Positions 9,347 through 18,238 of a stretch of DNA of 64,000 bases are shown here, in pieces. The notes under the pieces were generated by a model. That model was given only the letters and a program-made list of their open reading frames with translations, was not told where the DNA came from and made no database searches. The position numbers and the translations under genes are program-made. The number at the start of each line of letters is the position of its first letter. Position 1 is the first letter of the stretch. This DNA is from Streptomyces fructofermentans (lineage in GTDB: Bacteria > Actinomycetota > Actinomycetes > Streptomycetales > Streptomycetaceae). The DNA lies in contig NZ_BMWD01000001.1 in assembly GCF_014651055.1 (NCBI RefSeq), positions 106,337-170,336 of the forward strand. The letters run 5' to 3'.

Positions 9347-9357
9347 TGGTGCACGGT
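9335..9357 (+). promoter_or_regulatory. PafBC-type (RecA-NDp) promoter of the MoxR operon
   Basis: TTGTCAGTG at 9335-9343, 8 bases, then CACGGT at 9352-9357. It matches tTGTCRgtg-N8-TAnnnT except for C in place of the first T of the -10. Transcription would start near 9364, leaving a leader of about 37 nt to the ATG at 9401. Confidence 0.6.
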
Positions 9358-9400
9358 GGAACCAGATCCGAACCGGCCGAGCCGCAAGGGGGACAGCTCC

Positions 9401-10582
9401 ATGCCCGTGTCCGTCGAACCGACATCCGTCGACCCGACCCAGCAGCACCGGACGGCGCCCGCACAAGGGCACACGTCCGAGGCCGTGTCCGCGCAGGAGA
9501 CGGGTGAGGTGCTGCGGCCGCACGCGGAGGAGGCGTTCGCCGCCGAACTGGCGGCGCTGGCCGCCCAGGACGACCGGCCTCGTCCGGCCCGCTGGCGGAT
9601 GTCGCCGTGGGCCGTGGCGACCTATCTGCTCGGCGGCACGCTCGCGGACGGCACCGTCATCACACCGAAGTACGTGGGGCCGCGCCGCATAGTGGAGGTC
9701 GCGGTCACCACGCTCGCCACCGACCGGGCCCTGCTCCTCCTCGGTGTGCCCGGCACGGCGAAGACCTGGGTGTCCGAGCACCTGGCCGCCGCCGTGAGCG
9801 GCGACTCGACCCTGCTCGTGCAGGGCACGGCCGGCACCCCGGAGGAGGCGATCCGGTACGGCTGGAACTACGCGCAACTGCTCGCGCACGGCCCGAGCCG
9901 CGACGCGCTCGTGCCCAGCCCGGTCATGCGGGCGATGGCGGACGGCATGACGGCCCGTGTCGAGGAGCTGACGCGCATCCCGGCCGACGTGCAGGACACG
10001 CTCATCACGATCCTGTCGGAGAAGACCCTGCCGATCCCGGAGTTGGGTTCGGAGGTGCAGGCGGTCAAGGGCTTCAACCTCATCGCGACAGCCAACGACC
10101 GCGACCGCGGGGTGAACGACCTGTCCAGCGCCCTGCGCCGGCGTTTCAACACGGTGGTGCTGCCTCTGCCGGAGAGCGCCGACGCCGAGGTCGACATCGT
10201 CTCGCGGCGGGTCGACCAGCTCGGCCGGTCCCTCGACCTGCCGTCCGTGCCCGACGGGGTGGACGAGATCCGCCGTGTCGTCACCGTCTTCCGTGAACTG
10301 CGGGACGGCGTGACCGCGGACGGCCGTACGAAGCTGAAATCGCCCAGCGGCACGCTGTCCACCGCGGAGGCGATCTCCGTCGTCACCAACGGGCTCGCCC
10401 TGGCAGCCCACTTCGGCGACGGAGTCCTGCGCGCGGGCGATGTCGCGGCGGGCATCCTCGGAGCCGTGGTGCGGGACCCGGCGGCCGACCGCGTCATCTG
10501 GCAGGAGTACCTGGAAGCGGTCGTGCGCGAGCGGGACGGCTGGAAGGACTTCTACCGGGCCTGCCGTGAGGTGAGCACGTGA
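9401..10582 (+). CDS. MoxR-type AAA+ ATPase
   Basis: A 393-residue ATPase of the MoxR/RavA branch of AAA+ proteins, which remodel protein complexes together with VWA-domain partners. Walker A is GVPGTAKT at residues 115-122 (Lys121). An arginine-finger/sensor region is visible around SSALRRRFNTVVLPLP, and residues 260-393 form the lid. The N-terminal 50 residues are low complexity. ATG 9401 is preceded by AAGGGGGAC at 9386-9394. It is the first gene of a three-gene operon whose members overlap by 4 bp. The cooperating VWA protein two genes downstream is the expected partner; the substrate is unknown. Confidence 0.9.
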   Translation: MPVSVEPTSVDPTQQHRTAPAQGHTSEAVSAQETGEVLRPHAEEAFAAELAALAAQDDRPRPARWRMSPWAVATYLLGGTLADGTVITPKYVGPRRIVEVAVTTLATDRALLLLGVPGTAKTWVSEHLAAAVSGDSTLLVQGTAGTPEEAIRYGWNYAQLLAHGPSRDALVPSPVMRAMADGMTARVEELTRIPADVQDTLITILSEKTLPIPELGSEVQAVKGFNLIATANDRDRGVNDLSSALRRRFNTVVLPLPESADAEVDIVSRRVDQLGRSLDLPSVPDGVDEIRRVVTVFRELRDGVTADGRTKLKSPSGTLSTAEAISVVTNGLALAAHFGDGVLRAGDVAAGILGAVVRDPAADRVIWQEYLEAVVRERDGWKDFYRACREVST

Positions 10583-13278
10583 GCATCCGAGAGGCGGGTG
10601 ATCGCGAAGGCGCGGGACGGCCGCGCAGGTCGCCCGGACCGCTGCTGCTCGGAGTCCGTCACCACGGGCCCGGATCGGCCCGGGCGGTTCGGGCCGCGCT
10701 GGCGGCGGCCCGGCCGCGGGTGGTGCTCGTCGAGGGGCCGCCCGAGGCCGACGCCCTGATCGCGCTGGCCGCCGACGAGGACATGCGGCCGCCCGTCGCG
10801 CTGCTCGCGCATGTGGTGGACGAGCCGGGGCGGTCCGCGTTCTGGCCGCTCGCCGAGTTCTCGCCGGAATGGGTGGCGATCCGCTGGGCGCTGGAGCACG
10901 GCGTGCCGGCCCGCTTCATCGACCTCCCGGCCGTGCACACCCTGGCGTGGGGCCGCGAGGACGACATCTGTGAAGGGGCGCACGAAGGAGACAGGGCAGA
11001 CGAGGGACACGGGGGAGACGGGCAGGACGGCGGGGGCGGGGCGAGCGGGGCGGACGCCGAGGACCCGGAGGCCGGCACGGGAGGCGCGCACGCTCCGGAC
11101 AGTGAAGGCTGCGGCGGGGGCGGCGCGGGAGGCGTCGACGACGGCCCCGGGGCGCCTCGGCCGGTGCCCGCGGAGGCGGTGCGGATCGATCCGCTCGCCG
11201 TACTCGCCGAGACCGCCGGGTACGACGACCCCGAGCGGTGGTGGGAGGACGTGGTCGAGCACCGGGGGGCGGGGGGCGGGGACGCGTTCGCGCCGTTCGA
11301 GGTGCTCGGCGAGGCGATGGAGGCACTGCGTACGGCCTACGGGGTCGGGGGCCACGACCGGGACCTGGTGCGCGAGGCGTACATGCGGCTCCAGATCCGC
11401 GCGGCGCAGCGGGAGTTCGGTGACGACACGGCCGTCGTGTGCGGGGCCTGGCACGTACCCGCGCTCCGGCAGCGGCCGACCGTCGCGGCGGACCGCGCGC
11501 TGCTGAAGGGGCTGCCCAGGGCGAAGGCAGACATGACGTGGGTGCCCTGGACGCACCGGCGGCTCTCGCGGACGAGCGGGTACGGCGCGGGGATCGACTC
11601 GCCCGGCTGGTACGGGCACCTGTTCCACGCCGAGGACCGGCCGATCGAGCGCTGGATGACCAAGGTGGCCCGACTGCTGCGCGACGAGGACCGCCTCGTG
11701 TCGTCCGCGCACGTCATCGAATCGGTGCGGCTCGCCGAGACGCTCGCTGCGATGCGTGGACGGCCGCTCCCGGGCCTGACCGAGACCACCGACGCGGTAC
11801 GGGCCGTGATGTGCGAGGGCTCGGACGTGCCGCTGGCACTCGTGCACGACCGGCTCGTCGTGGGCGACGTCCTGGGCGAGGTGCCCGTGTCGGCGCCCGC
11901 GGTGCCGTTGCAGAGGGACGTGACCCGCCTCCAGCGCCGGCTGAGGCTCAAGCCGGAGGCGCAGGACCGGGAACTGGAGCTGGACCTGCGCAAGGAGACC
12001 GACGCCGGACGCAGCAGACTGCTCCACCGGTTGCGGCTCCTGGGCATCGGCTGGGGCGAGCCGACGGCTTCCCGCGGCAGCACCGGCACGTTCCGGGAGA
12101 CCTGGCGGCTGCGCTGGGAACCGGAGCTGGCCGTACGGGTCGCCGAAGCCGGGGTGTGGGGCACGACCGTTGTGGCCGCCGCGACGGCGAAGGCCGAGGC
12201 GGACGCCATCGGCGCGCGGTCGCTGGCCGACGTCACGGCCCTCGCGGAGCACTGCCTTCTCGCCGAACTCCCCGACGCGCTGCCGGTGGTGATGCGGGTC
12301 CTCGCGGACCGGGCCGCTCTGGACGCCGATGTCGGCCACCTCGCCCAGGCACTGCCCGCCCTGGTCCGTTCGCTGCGGTACGGAGACGTACGCGGCACCG
12401 ACACGCAGGCACTGGCCGAGGTCGCCGCGGGGCTCGCGGAGCGCGTCTTCGTCGGACTGCCCCCCGCCTGCGCGGCACTGGACGCGGATGCGGCCGAGGA
12501 GATGCGGGGGAACGTCGACGCGGTGCACACGGCGGTGGGCCTGCTGGGCGAGGGGGAGGAGCGGGACCCCGTGGGGGGCGGGGAGCGGCACGGGCCGACG
12601 GACGCGGGCGGTGGTCCGGGGTCCGTGGCGCGGAGCGGGATACGCGGGCGCTGGCAGGGCGTGCTGGGCACCCTGTCGCTGCGGGACACGGTTCCGGGTG
12701 TCATCCGGGGCCGGGCGGTTCGGCTGCTGCTGGACGAAGGCGCGTTGGCCCACGGGGAGGCCGCGCGGCTCATGGGGCTCGTGCTGTCACCGGGCACGGC
12801 TCCGGGTGACGCGGCGGCATGGATCGAGGGGTTCGTCGGCGGGGGTTCCGGCGGCGGGATGCTGCTCGTCCACGACGAGCGCCTGCTCGGGCTGGTGGAC
12901 GCGTGGCTGACGGCGGTGCCGGGAGACGCGTTCACTGACGTACTGCCCCTGCTCAGACGCACCTTCTCGGCCTACGAGCCCGGAGTGCGTCGCACCCTCG
13001 GCGAACTGGTCCGGCGCGGACCGGGCGTACGCGGCGGTGCCCCTGGAGCGGCCACGGGCACGGCAGCGGGGTTCGACCCGGGGCTCGACGTGGCGCGAGC
13101 AGACGCCGTCCTGCCCGTGCTGCGCCTGCTGCTGGGACTCGACGGGGACGATCCGCTCGACGCGGCCACCGGCACTGGCACCGCAACAGCCGGCGCCGGC
13201 ACTGCTACCGGCACAACTACCGGCATAGGCGCCGACGCACAGGCAGAGGACGACGACCTCGTGGGGGTGGCCCGATGA
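10579..13278 (+). CDS. DUF5682 family protein with TraB/EreA-like motifs
   Basis: A large 899-residue protein starting at GTG 10579, which overlaps the ATPase stop by 4 bp (GTGA), so it is translationally coupled. I assign it to DUF5682. Its N terminus reads LLLGVRHHGPGS (His28, His29) followed by VVLVEGPPE (Glu52, Glu56), and further on VVCGAWHVPAL (His292). This spacing of paired His, Glu and a late GxWH resembles the TraB/ChaN/erythromycin-esterase-like hydrolase superfamily; that is my inference, not a search result. Residues 132-200 and 650-690 are Gly/Glu-rich inserts. The C-terminal half is helical and ends in a Thr/Ala/Gly repeat near residues 860-885. Confidence 0.8.
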   Translation: MSIREAGDREGAGRPRRSPGPLLLGVRHHGPGSARAVRAALAAARPRVVLVEGPPEADALIALAADEDMRPPVALLAHVVDEPGRSAFWPLAEFSPEWVAIRWALEHGVPARFIDLPAVHTLAWGREDDICEGAHEGDRADEGHGGDGQDGGGGASGADAEDPEAGTGGAHAPDSEGCGGGGAGGVDDGPGAPRPVPAEAVRIDPLAVLAETAGYDDPERWWEDVVEHRGAGGGDAFAPFEVLGEAMEALRTAYGVGGHDRDLVREAYMRLQIRAAQREFGDDTAVVCGAWHVPALRQRPTVAADRALLKGLPRAKADMTWVPWTHRRLSRTSGYGAGIDSPGWYGHLFHAEDRPIERWMTKVARLLRDEDRLVSSAHVIESVRLAETLAAMRGRPLPGLTETTDAVRAVMCEGSDVPLALVHDRLVVGDVLGEVPVSAPAVPLQRDVTRLQRRLRLKPEAQDRELELDLRKETDAGRSRLLHRLRLLGIGWGEPTASRGSTGTFRETWRLRWEPELAVRVAEAGVWGTTVVAAATAKAEADAIGARSLADVTALAEHCLLAELPDALPVVMRVLADRAALDADVGHLAQALPALVRSLRYGDVRGTDTQALAEVAAGLAERVFVGLPPACAALDADAAEEMRGNVDAVHTAVGLLGEGEERDPVGGGERHGPTDAGGGPGSVARSGIRGRWQGVLGTLSLRDTVPGVIRGRAVRLLLDEGALAHGEAARLMGLVLSPGTAPGDAAAWIEGFVGGGSGGGMLLVHDERLLGLVDAWLTAVPGDAFTDVLPLLRRTFSAYEPGVRRTLGELVRRGPGVRGGAPGAATGTAAGFDPGLDVARADAVLPVLRLLLGLDGDDPLDAATGTGTATAGAGTATGTTTGIGADAQAEDDDLVGVAR

Positions 13279-14546
13279 GCACCGCATCGACCGATCACGC
13301 CGATCAGGCTCAGCAGGCGGATCACGCTGATCGGCACCGGCAGGCGGTTCCGTTCGAGGGGGCCGGAAGCGGGACGTCCGACGCCGACGGTGAACGGCTG
13401 CGCCGCTGGCGGCTCGTGCTCGGCGGGGAGGAGGCGGACGGCACCGGCTGCGCGCTCACCGGTCAGGACGCCGCGATGGACGGGGCACTCGGCGCCCTGT
13501 ACGGGAACAGCGGCGGTGCCCGTGCGGGGCAGGGCCGTTCGGCGGGGCTCGGGGCGTCGGCGCCGGCCGTCGCGCGGTGGCTCGGAGACATCCGGACGTA
13601 CTTCCCCTCCTCCGTCGTCCAGGTGATGCAGCGGGACGCCATCGACCGGCTCGGCCTCTCCACCTTGTTGCTGGAGCCGGAGATGCTGGAGGCGGTGGAG
13701 GCCGACGTCCACCTCGTCGGCACCCTGCTGTCCCTCAACAAGGCCATGCCGGAGACGACCAAGGAGACGGCGCGGGCAGTCGTGCGCAAGGTGGTGGAGG
13801 ACCTGGAGAAGCGGCTCGCGACGCGTACCAGGGCGACACTCAGCGGCGCGCTCGACCGGAGTGCCCGGATCAACCGACCTCGCCACCACGACATCGACTG
13901 GAACCGCACGATCTCGGCCAACCTCAAGCACTACCTGCCCGAGTACCGCACGATCGTGCCCGAGCGCCTCATCGGCTACGGACGCGCCTCGCAGTCCGTG
14001 AGGAAGGAGGTCGTGCTCTGCATCGACCAGTCCGGGTCGATGGCGGCGTCCGTCGTCTACGCGTCGGTGTTCGGGGCGGTCCTGGCCTCGATGCGGTCCA
14101 TCGACACGCGGCTGGTCGTGTTCGACACGGCGGTCGTCGACCTCACCGACCAGCTCGACGATCCGGTGGACGTCCTCTTCGGCACGCAGCTCGGCGGCGG
14201 CACGGACATCAACAGGGCGCTCGCCTACTGCCAGTCGCAGATCACCCGGCCCGCGGACACCGTGGTCGTGCTCATCAGCGACCTCTACGAAGGGGGCATA
14301 CGCGACGAGATGTTGAAGCGGGTGGTGGCGATGAAGGCGTCGGGGGTGCAGTTCGTGACGCTGCTGGCGCTGTCCGACGAGGGTGCTCCCGCGTACGACC
14401 GCGAACATGCGGCGGCGCTCGCGGCGTTGGGGGCACCCGCGTTCGCCTGCACGCCCGATCTGTTCCCCGAAGTGATGGCGGCGGCGATCGAGAAACGGCC
14501 ACTTCCGGTGCCGGACACCGGAAGTCCGGGGCGGCAGGGCGGCTGA
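13275..14546 (+). CDS. VWA domain-containing protein (CoxE-like)
   Basis: A 423-residue cytoplasmic protein with a C-terminal von Willebrand factor A domain. The MIDAS metal site DxSxS is at Asp251, Ser253, Ser255 (CIDQSGSM), followed by the expected downstream Thr (GGGTDINRAL) and Asp (LISDLYEGG). The N-terminal 200 residues carry a conserved helical segment (LGLSTLLLEPEMLEAV). No signal peptide, so it should bind intracellular partners, as in MoxR-VWA chaperone pairs. ATG 13275 overlaps the DUF5682 stop by 4 bp (ATGA). Confidence 0.9.
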   Translation: MSTASTDHADQAQQADHADRHRQAVPFEGAGSGTSDADGERLRRWRLVLGGEEADGTGCALTGQDAAMDGALGALYGNSGGARAGQGRSAGLGASAPAVARWLGDIRTYFPSSVVQVMQRDAIDRLGLSTLLLEPEMLEAVEADVHLVGTLLSLNKAMPETTKETARAVVRKVVEDLEKRLATRTRATLSGALDRSARINRPRHHDIDWNRTISANLKHYLPEYRTIVPERLIGYGRASQSVRKEVVLCIDQSGSMAASVVYASVFGAVLASMRSIDTRLVVFDTAVVDLTDQLDDPVDVLFGTQLGGGTDINRALAYCQSQITRPADTVVVLISDLYEGGIRDEMLKRVVAMKASGVQFVTLLALSDEGAPAYDREHAAALAALGAPAFACTPDLFPEVMAAAIEKRPLPVPDTGSPGRQGG

Positions 14547-14964
14547 CGGGGCCGGGCAGAGACGGGTCGAGCGGATGCGGGCCGAGGCGATGACGACGCG
14601 GGTACGGGCCTCGGGGCGGAAAAAACGGGCATGTGTATCCATCGGTAACAGGGGACTTGCGCGACCTCCGGAGTCCCGTGCGAGTATCGGCGGGCTTTCG
14701 GGGCGTGCGGTGTTCGGCTGCGCCCCCGGGTGCGCTCCACCCGCGTTTCAGTACCCCCTGTTCCACCCCTGTTCTAGCCCGGTACCACCCCGGTTCCCGT
14801 CCCGGTCCCGTGCCCTGCTGGTGCGTGCCCCATCGGTCGGCCGAACCGGCCCGCCCCCGAGTCCAGCCCGTTCCGTGAGTCCAGCCCTTCCCGCCCGCAC
14901 ATCCGTACGTGAGGCTTTTCCCGTCTTGGCCCTGTCAGCCGTACTGCCCGGTGCCGCTCTGCGC
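14547..14964. other. Intergenic region after the VWA gene
   Basis: 418 bp. The frame of the following gene is open across most of it, but the translation is Pro/Arg/Ser-rich and lacks a credible start, so I treat it as leader. A lower-GC patch at 14628-14660 may hold a promoter. No hairpin of note. Confidence 0.35.
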
Positions 14965-16203
14965 GTGACGCGTACGACGGCACGGCGGCGCGCGCTGAAC
15001 GTGGCAGTGCTGGTGGGCGGGTTGTTCCTGCTGGGGTTCTTCTGCGGTGGGCGGGCGGAAGCGGGGGACGGGGTGGTGTCCGGTCCGACGGAGACCGTTC
15101 GATCCCTGGGGTCGGCGGCCGAGCGGGTCGTGCCGAATCCGCCGGGGGAGCCGGCCGCGCTCGCGCCCCGGTCGGCCGTGGCGGACACCGGGTCCCGGTC
15201 CTCGGTCGCGTCACCGCAGCAGGCGCCCACCGCGTCGGTATCCACCGCGTCGCTCCCCACCGCGTCGGAGGCCCGCACTCCGCAGGCCTCCACCGCACGG
15301 CTCTCCACCGCACCGGCCCTCACCGCAGCGGAGGCTCGCACCCCACAGGCCTCCACCCCGCCCGCGCCCGCTCCACAGGCGCCCACCCCACCGGCCCCCG
15401 TCACACGCAAGGCTTCCGTGGCCGGGGTTGCGGACCTGGCCGGGGTGACCGCTTCAGTGGCCGACGAGGTCGGGCGTGCCGTGGTCGACGAGCGGACCGT
15501 GACCCCGGTTGCCGCCCCGGTCGCCGGCCCGGTCGCGGAACGCATCGTGCGACCGGTCACCGAGCGGGTCGTGCGGCCTCTCACCGGCGGTCTCGTACCG
15601 TCGGCCGTCGAGCAGGTCGTACGACCGGTCGGGGACCTGGTGGAGCGGATCACCGACGGGCTCGACGCGTTGCCGGTGCCGCCGTCCCAGTGGCCGCCGC
15701 TCGCGCAGGCGCCCGTGCCGCCCGCCTTGCCGGAGCCGCCCGGCGCTCAGTCCGGGCAGCCGGGGCCGTCGCCGCTTCCGGCTGGGACGCTTCCGGCAGG
15801 CACGCCTCCGACGGGTACGGCGCCGCGGCAGCCGGGCGGGACGACGAACGAGCGGGGGCCCGCACGGGAGCAGGCCGCCGAGGCGGGTTCGGCGACGGTG
15901 TACGGGCCGTCGGCGCGGGGTCCGGCCGGCACGGCGGCCGGTGTCGTCGAGGCCGGCGGCACGGGCGGTTCCGTCGACGTACCGGCGGCCGGGTCGCCCG
16001 CGAGGCGGGTACCCGGCGACGGATCCGCGGGGTTCCCGAGCCGTCATTCGGTGGTCGACAACGGGCCTTCGCGGCACGGTGACGCGCAGGCCGTCGCGCC
16101 GGCCGAGCGGGTTCGGCCCGCGCTGCGGCCCGGAGCGGCGGCGGACTCCTGCGCGGCGGCGACCTGGGACAGGCACCGGGACATTCCGGCCTCCCCCGGC
16201 TAG
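14965..16203 (+). CDS. Secreted low-complexity Ala/Pro/Thr-rich protein of unknown function
   Basis: A 412-residue product from GTG 14965. A basic N terminus (TRTTARRR) and a hydrophobic segment at residues 13-27 resemble a Sec signal peptide. The body is low complexity: near residues 95-150 the motif TPQAST and related Ala/Ser/Thr/Pro repeats recur. It then has Val/Glu-rich repeats with PVxERxVRPxT (residues 175-230) and a Pro/Gly-rich tail ending RHRDIPASPG. I recall Streptomyces proteins with similar RDIP-PG ends, also of unknown function. No ribosome binding site precedes the GTG, and the start may differ. Coding bias is consistent with a real gene. Confidence 0.6.
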   Translation: MTRTTARRRALNVAVLVGGLFLLGFFCGGRAEAGDGVVSGPTETVRSLGSAAERVVPNPPGEPAALAPRSAVADTGSRSSVASPQQAPTASVSTASLPTASEARTPQASTARLSTAPALTAAEARTPQASTPPAPAPQAPTPPAPVTRKASVAGVADLAGVTASVADEVGRAVVDERTVTPVAAPVAGPVAERIVRPVTERVVRPLTGGLVPSAVEQVVRPVGDLVERITDGLDALPVPPSQWPPLAQAPVPPALPEPPGAQSGQPGPSPLPAGTLPAGTPPTGTAPRQPGGTTNERGPAREQAAEAGSATVYGPSARGPAGTAAGVVEAGGTGGSVDVPAAGSPARRVPGDGSAGFPSRHSVVDNGPSRHGDAQAVAPAERVRPALRPGAAADSCAAATWDRHRDIPASPG

Positions 16204-16246
16204 GCCACCGCCGACCACCGGGCGCCACCCTCACCGCGTGCGCCAC

Positions 16247-16344
16247 CGCGACCCGCGACCCGCGACCCGCGACCCGCGACCCGCGACCCGTGACCCGCGA
16301 CCCGTGACCCGTGACCCGCGACCCGCGACCCGCGACCCGCGACC
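16247..16344. repeat. 7-bp tandem repeat (CGCGACC), 14 copies
   Basis: Fourteen uninterrupted 7-bp units; three copies read CGTGACC. It lies 43 bp after the stop of the low-complexity secreted protein gene. The unit is out of frame and non-coding. Confidence 0.95.
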
Positions 16345-16490
16345 CGGATGAGCTGGGCGTCACCCGTTCCGCGGTGAACCCGGCCGCCGTACAGCGACCC
16401 GCACGGACATTCGTACGGTCACCCGTACGGGCATCGGGCGGGACGGCACCCCCGCACTCGTCACCCGGGCCGCCGTGACCGTGTTGTTCG

Positions 16491-16526
16491 CGGTCTGCGC
16501 GGTCTGCGCGGTCTGCGCGGTCTGCG
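16491..16526. repeat. 9-bp tandem repeat (CGGTCTGCG), 4 copies
   Basis: Four exact copies of the 9-bp unit, followed by a truncated fifth (CGG). Confidence 0.9.
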
Positions 16527-16718
16527 CGGTGCTCGCGCCGTCCGCGTTCGTCGTCGCCCCGTTCCGTCCACCCGCGTCGGGCCCGATACGGCGTCCGACG
16601 CACCCCTTGCCGTACGACCGCGCCCCGGCGGCCGGACGTACGGCATCCCCCGACGCCGCAGGAACGAGCCCTCGGACGGCCGAACGCCATCGGCCCTTCC
16701 GGTCGGCCGCCTGCGGAT

Positions 16719-16758
16719 GGGGCGGGTGCTCCCCATTGGGGTGAGGAGCACCCGCCCC
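16719..16758. terminator. Strong hairpin, first of a tandem pair upstream of sucC
   Basis: A perfect 14-bp stem (GGGGCGGGTGCTCC with its complement) and a 12-base loop. There is no T-run. It is far from the upstream gene (515 bp), so besides terminating read-through it could be part of an untranslated RNA. Confidence 0.6.
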
Positions 16759-16793
16759 GCGCCCCCTACGTCATGGTTGAGGGGCTGTTCGAG

Positions 16794-16829
16794 GGGCCTC
16801 ACCAGGCAAACCCCAGCCTGGTGAGGCCC
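16794..16829. terminator. Strong hairpin, second of a tandem pair upstream of sucC
   Basis: A perfect 13-bp stem (GGGCCTCACCAGG with its complement) and a 10-base loop, 35 bp after the first hairpin. Probable insulator before the sucC promoter. Confidence 0.6.
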
Positions 16830-16957
16830 TGGAACCGGGCAATCTGTGACCGTAATCACCGCCCAGCTGTGATCTGCGATTTAGGCCCCCGCCGTCAGCG
16901 GCGATAACCTGCGAGACGGACATGCCGCGTTCCGGCCACCGTGCCCACGCCCTCCTT

Positions 16958-16973
16958 GTGACCGCGCAGTCAC
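16958..16973. promoter_or_regulatory. Crp-type palindrome upstream of sucC
   Basis: GTGACCGCGCAGTCAC fits the Streptomyces Crp consensus GTGNC-N6-GNCAC with fully symmetric GTGAC/GTCAC arms. It lies 65 bp before the sucC start codon. Crp of streptomycetes regulates central metabolism; binding here is inference. Confidence 0.5.
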
Positions 16974-17038
16974 GTTGCCCGCCGCGGCACGCCCACGCAG
17001 ACAACGAACCGCGAGATACCTGATAGGGACGGACGCGC

Positions 17039-18217
17039 GTGGACCTGTTCGAGTACCAGGCGAGGGACCTCTTCGCCAAGCACGGTGTACCGGTGCTGGC
17101 CGGTGAAGTCATCGACACGCCTGAAGGGGCGCGCGCGGCGACCGAGCGTCTTGGCGGCAAGTCCGTCGTCAAGGCCCAGGTCAAGGTCGGTGGCCGCGGC
17201 AAGGCCGGCGGCGTGAAGCTGGCCGGCACCCCGGACGAGGCCGTCGCCCGCGCGACGGACATTCTCGGCATGGACATCAAGGGCCACACGGTCCACAAGG
17301 TGATGATCGCCGAGACGGCCCCGGAGATTCTTGAGGAGTACTACGTCTCGTACCTCCTCGACCGCACGAACCGCACCTTCCTCGCCATGGCGTCCGTTCA
17401 GGGCGGCATGGACATCGAGGAGGTCGCCGAGAAGACCCCCGAGGCGCTCGCGAAGGTCCCGGTCGACGCCGTCGAGGGCGTCTCGATCGAGAAGGCCCGC
17501 GAGATCGTCGCCCTGGCGAAGTTCCCGGCCGAGGTCGCCGAGAAGGTCGCCGAGGTCCTGGTGACGCTGTGGGACACCTTCGTCGCCGAGGACGCGCTCC
17601 TCGTCGAGGTCAACCCGCTCGCCAAGGTCGCCTCCGGCGACATCCTGGCGCTGGACGGCAAGGTCTCCCTCGACGAGAACGCCGAGTTCCGCCAGGCGGA
17701 CCACGCGGCTCTCGAGGACAAGGCGTCGGCGAACCCCCTCGAGGCGGCGGCCAAGGCCAAGGGCCTCAACTACGTCAAGCTCGACGGCGAGGTCGGCATC
17801 ATCGGCAACGGCGCGGGGCTCGTCATGAGCACCCTCGACGTCGTCGCGTACGCCGGTGAGAACCACGGCGGCGTGAAGCCGGCCAACTTCCTGGACATCG
17901 GTGGCGGCGCCTCCGCCCAGGTCATGGCCAACGGCCTGGAGATCATCCTCGGCGACCCGGACGTCAAGTCCGTCTTCGTCAACGTCTTCGGTGGCATCAC
18001 CGCCTGTGACGAGGTCGCCAACGGCATCGTCCAGGCGCTGCAGCTCCTCGCCGACAAGGGCGAGGACGTCACGAAGCCGCTGGTGGTCCGCCTCGACGGC
18101 AACAACGCGGAGCTGGGTCGAAAGATCCTGTCGGACGCCAACCACCCGCTCGTGCAGCGCGTGGACACCATGGACGGCGCGGCCGACAAGGCCGCCGAGC
18201 TGGCCGCGGCCAAGTAA
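17039..18217 (+). CDS. sucC: Succinyl-CoA ligase, beta subunit
   Basis: Beta subunit of succinyl-CoA synthetase (TCA cycle: succinyl-CoA + NDP + Pi to succinate + CoA + NTP), 392 residues, the normal length. The ATP-grasp domain is N-terminal ([38 protein letters not shown]). The C-terminal ligase domain contains [12 protein letters not shown] and FLDIGGGA, which contact the phosphohistidine of the alpha subunit. The start is GTG 17039 behind AGGGACGGA. It is followed after 21 bp by sucD, forming a two-gene operon closed by a strong terminator. Confidence 0.97.
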   Translation: MDLFEYQARDLFAKHGVPVLAGEVIDTPEGARAATERLGGKSVVKAQVKVGGRGKAGGVKLAGTPDEAVARATDILGMDIKGHTVHKVMIAETAPEILEEYYVSYLLDRTNRTFLAMASVQGGMDIEEVAEKTPEALAKVPVDAVEGVSIEKAREIVALAKFPAEVAEKVAEVLVTLWDTFVAEDALLVEVNPLAKVASGDILALDGKVSLDENAEFRQADHAALEDKASANPLEAAAKAKGLNYVKLDGEVGIIGNGAGLVMSTLDVVAYAGENHGGVKPANFLDIGGGASAQVMANGLEIILGDPDVKSVFVNVFGGITACDEVANGIVQALQLLADKGEDVTKPLVVRLDGNNAELGRKILSDANHPLVQRVDTMDGAADKAAELAAAK

Positions 18218-18238
18218 AGGACGAGGGACACCACAGCC

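Larger units (their letters stand above)
16204..17038. other. 835-bp region upstream of sucC
   Basis: No gene seen. It contains, in order, a 7-bp tandem repeat, a 9-bp tandem repeat, two strong hairpins and a Crp-like palindrome, all listed separately. The last roughly 180 bp before sucC are less GC-rich and are the likely promoter region. Confidence 0.5.

Noticed and set aside
16845..16860. Second Crp-like site TGTGA-N6-TCACC upstream of sucC
   Set aside because: It matches the enteric spacing rather than the Streptomyces GTGNC-N6-GNCAC spacing and overlaps no identified promoter; only the symmetric site at 16958 was kept.
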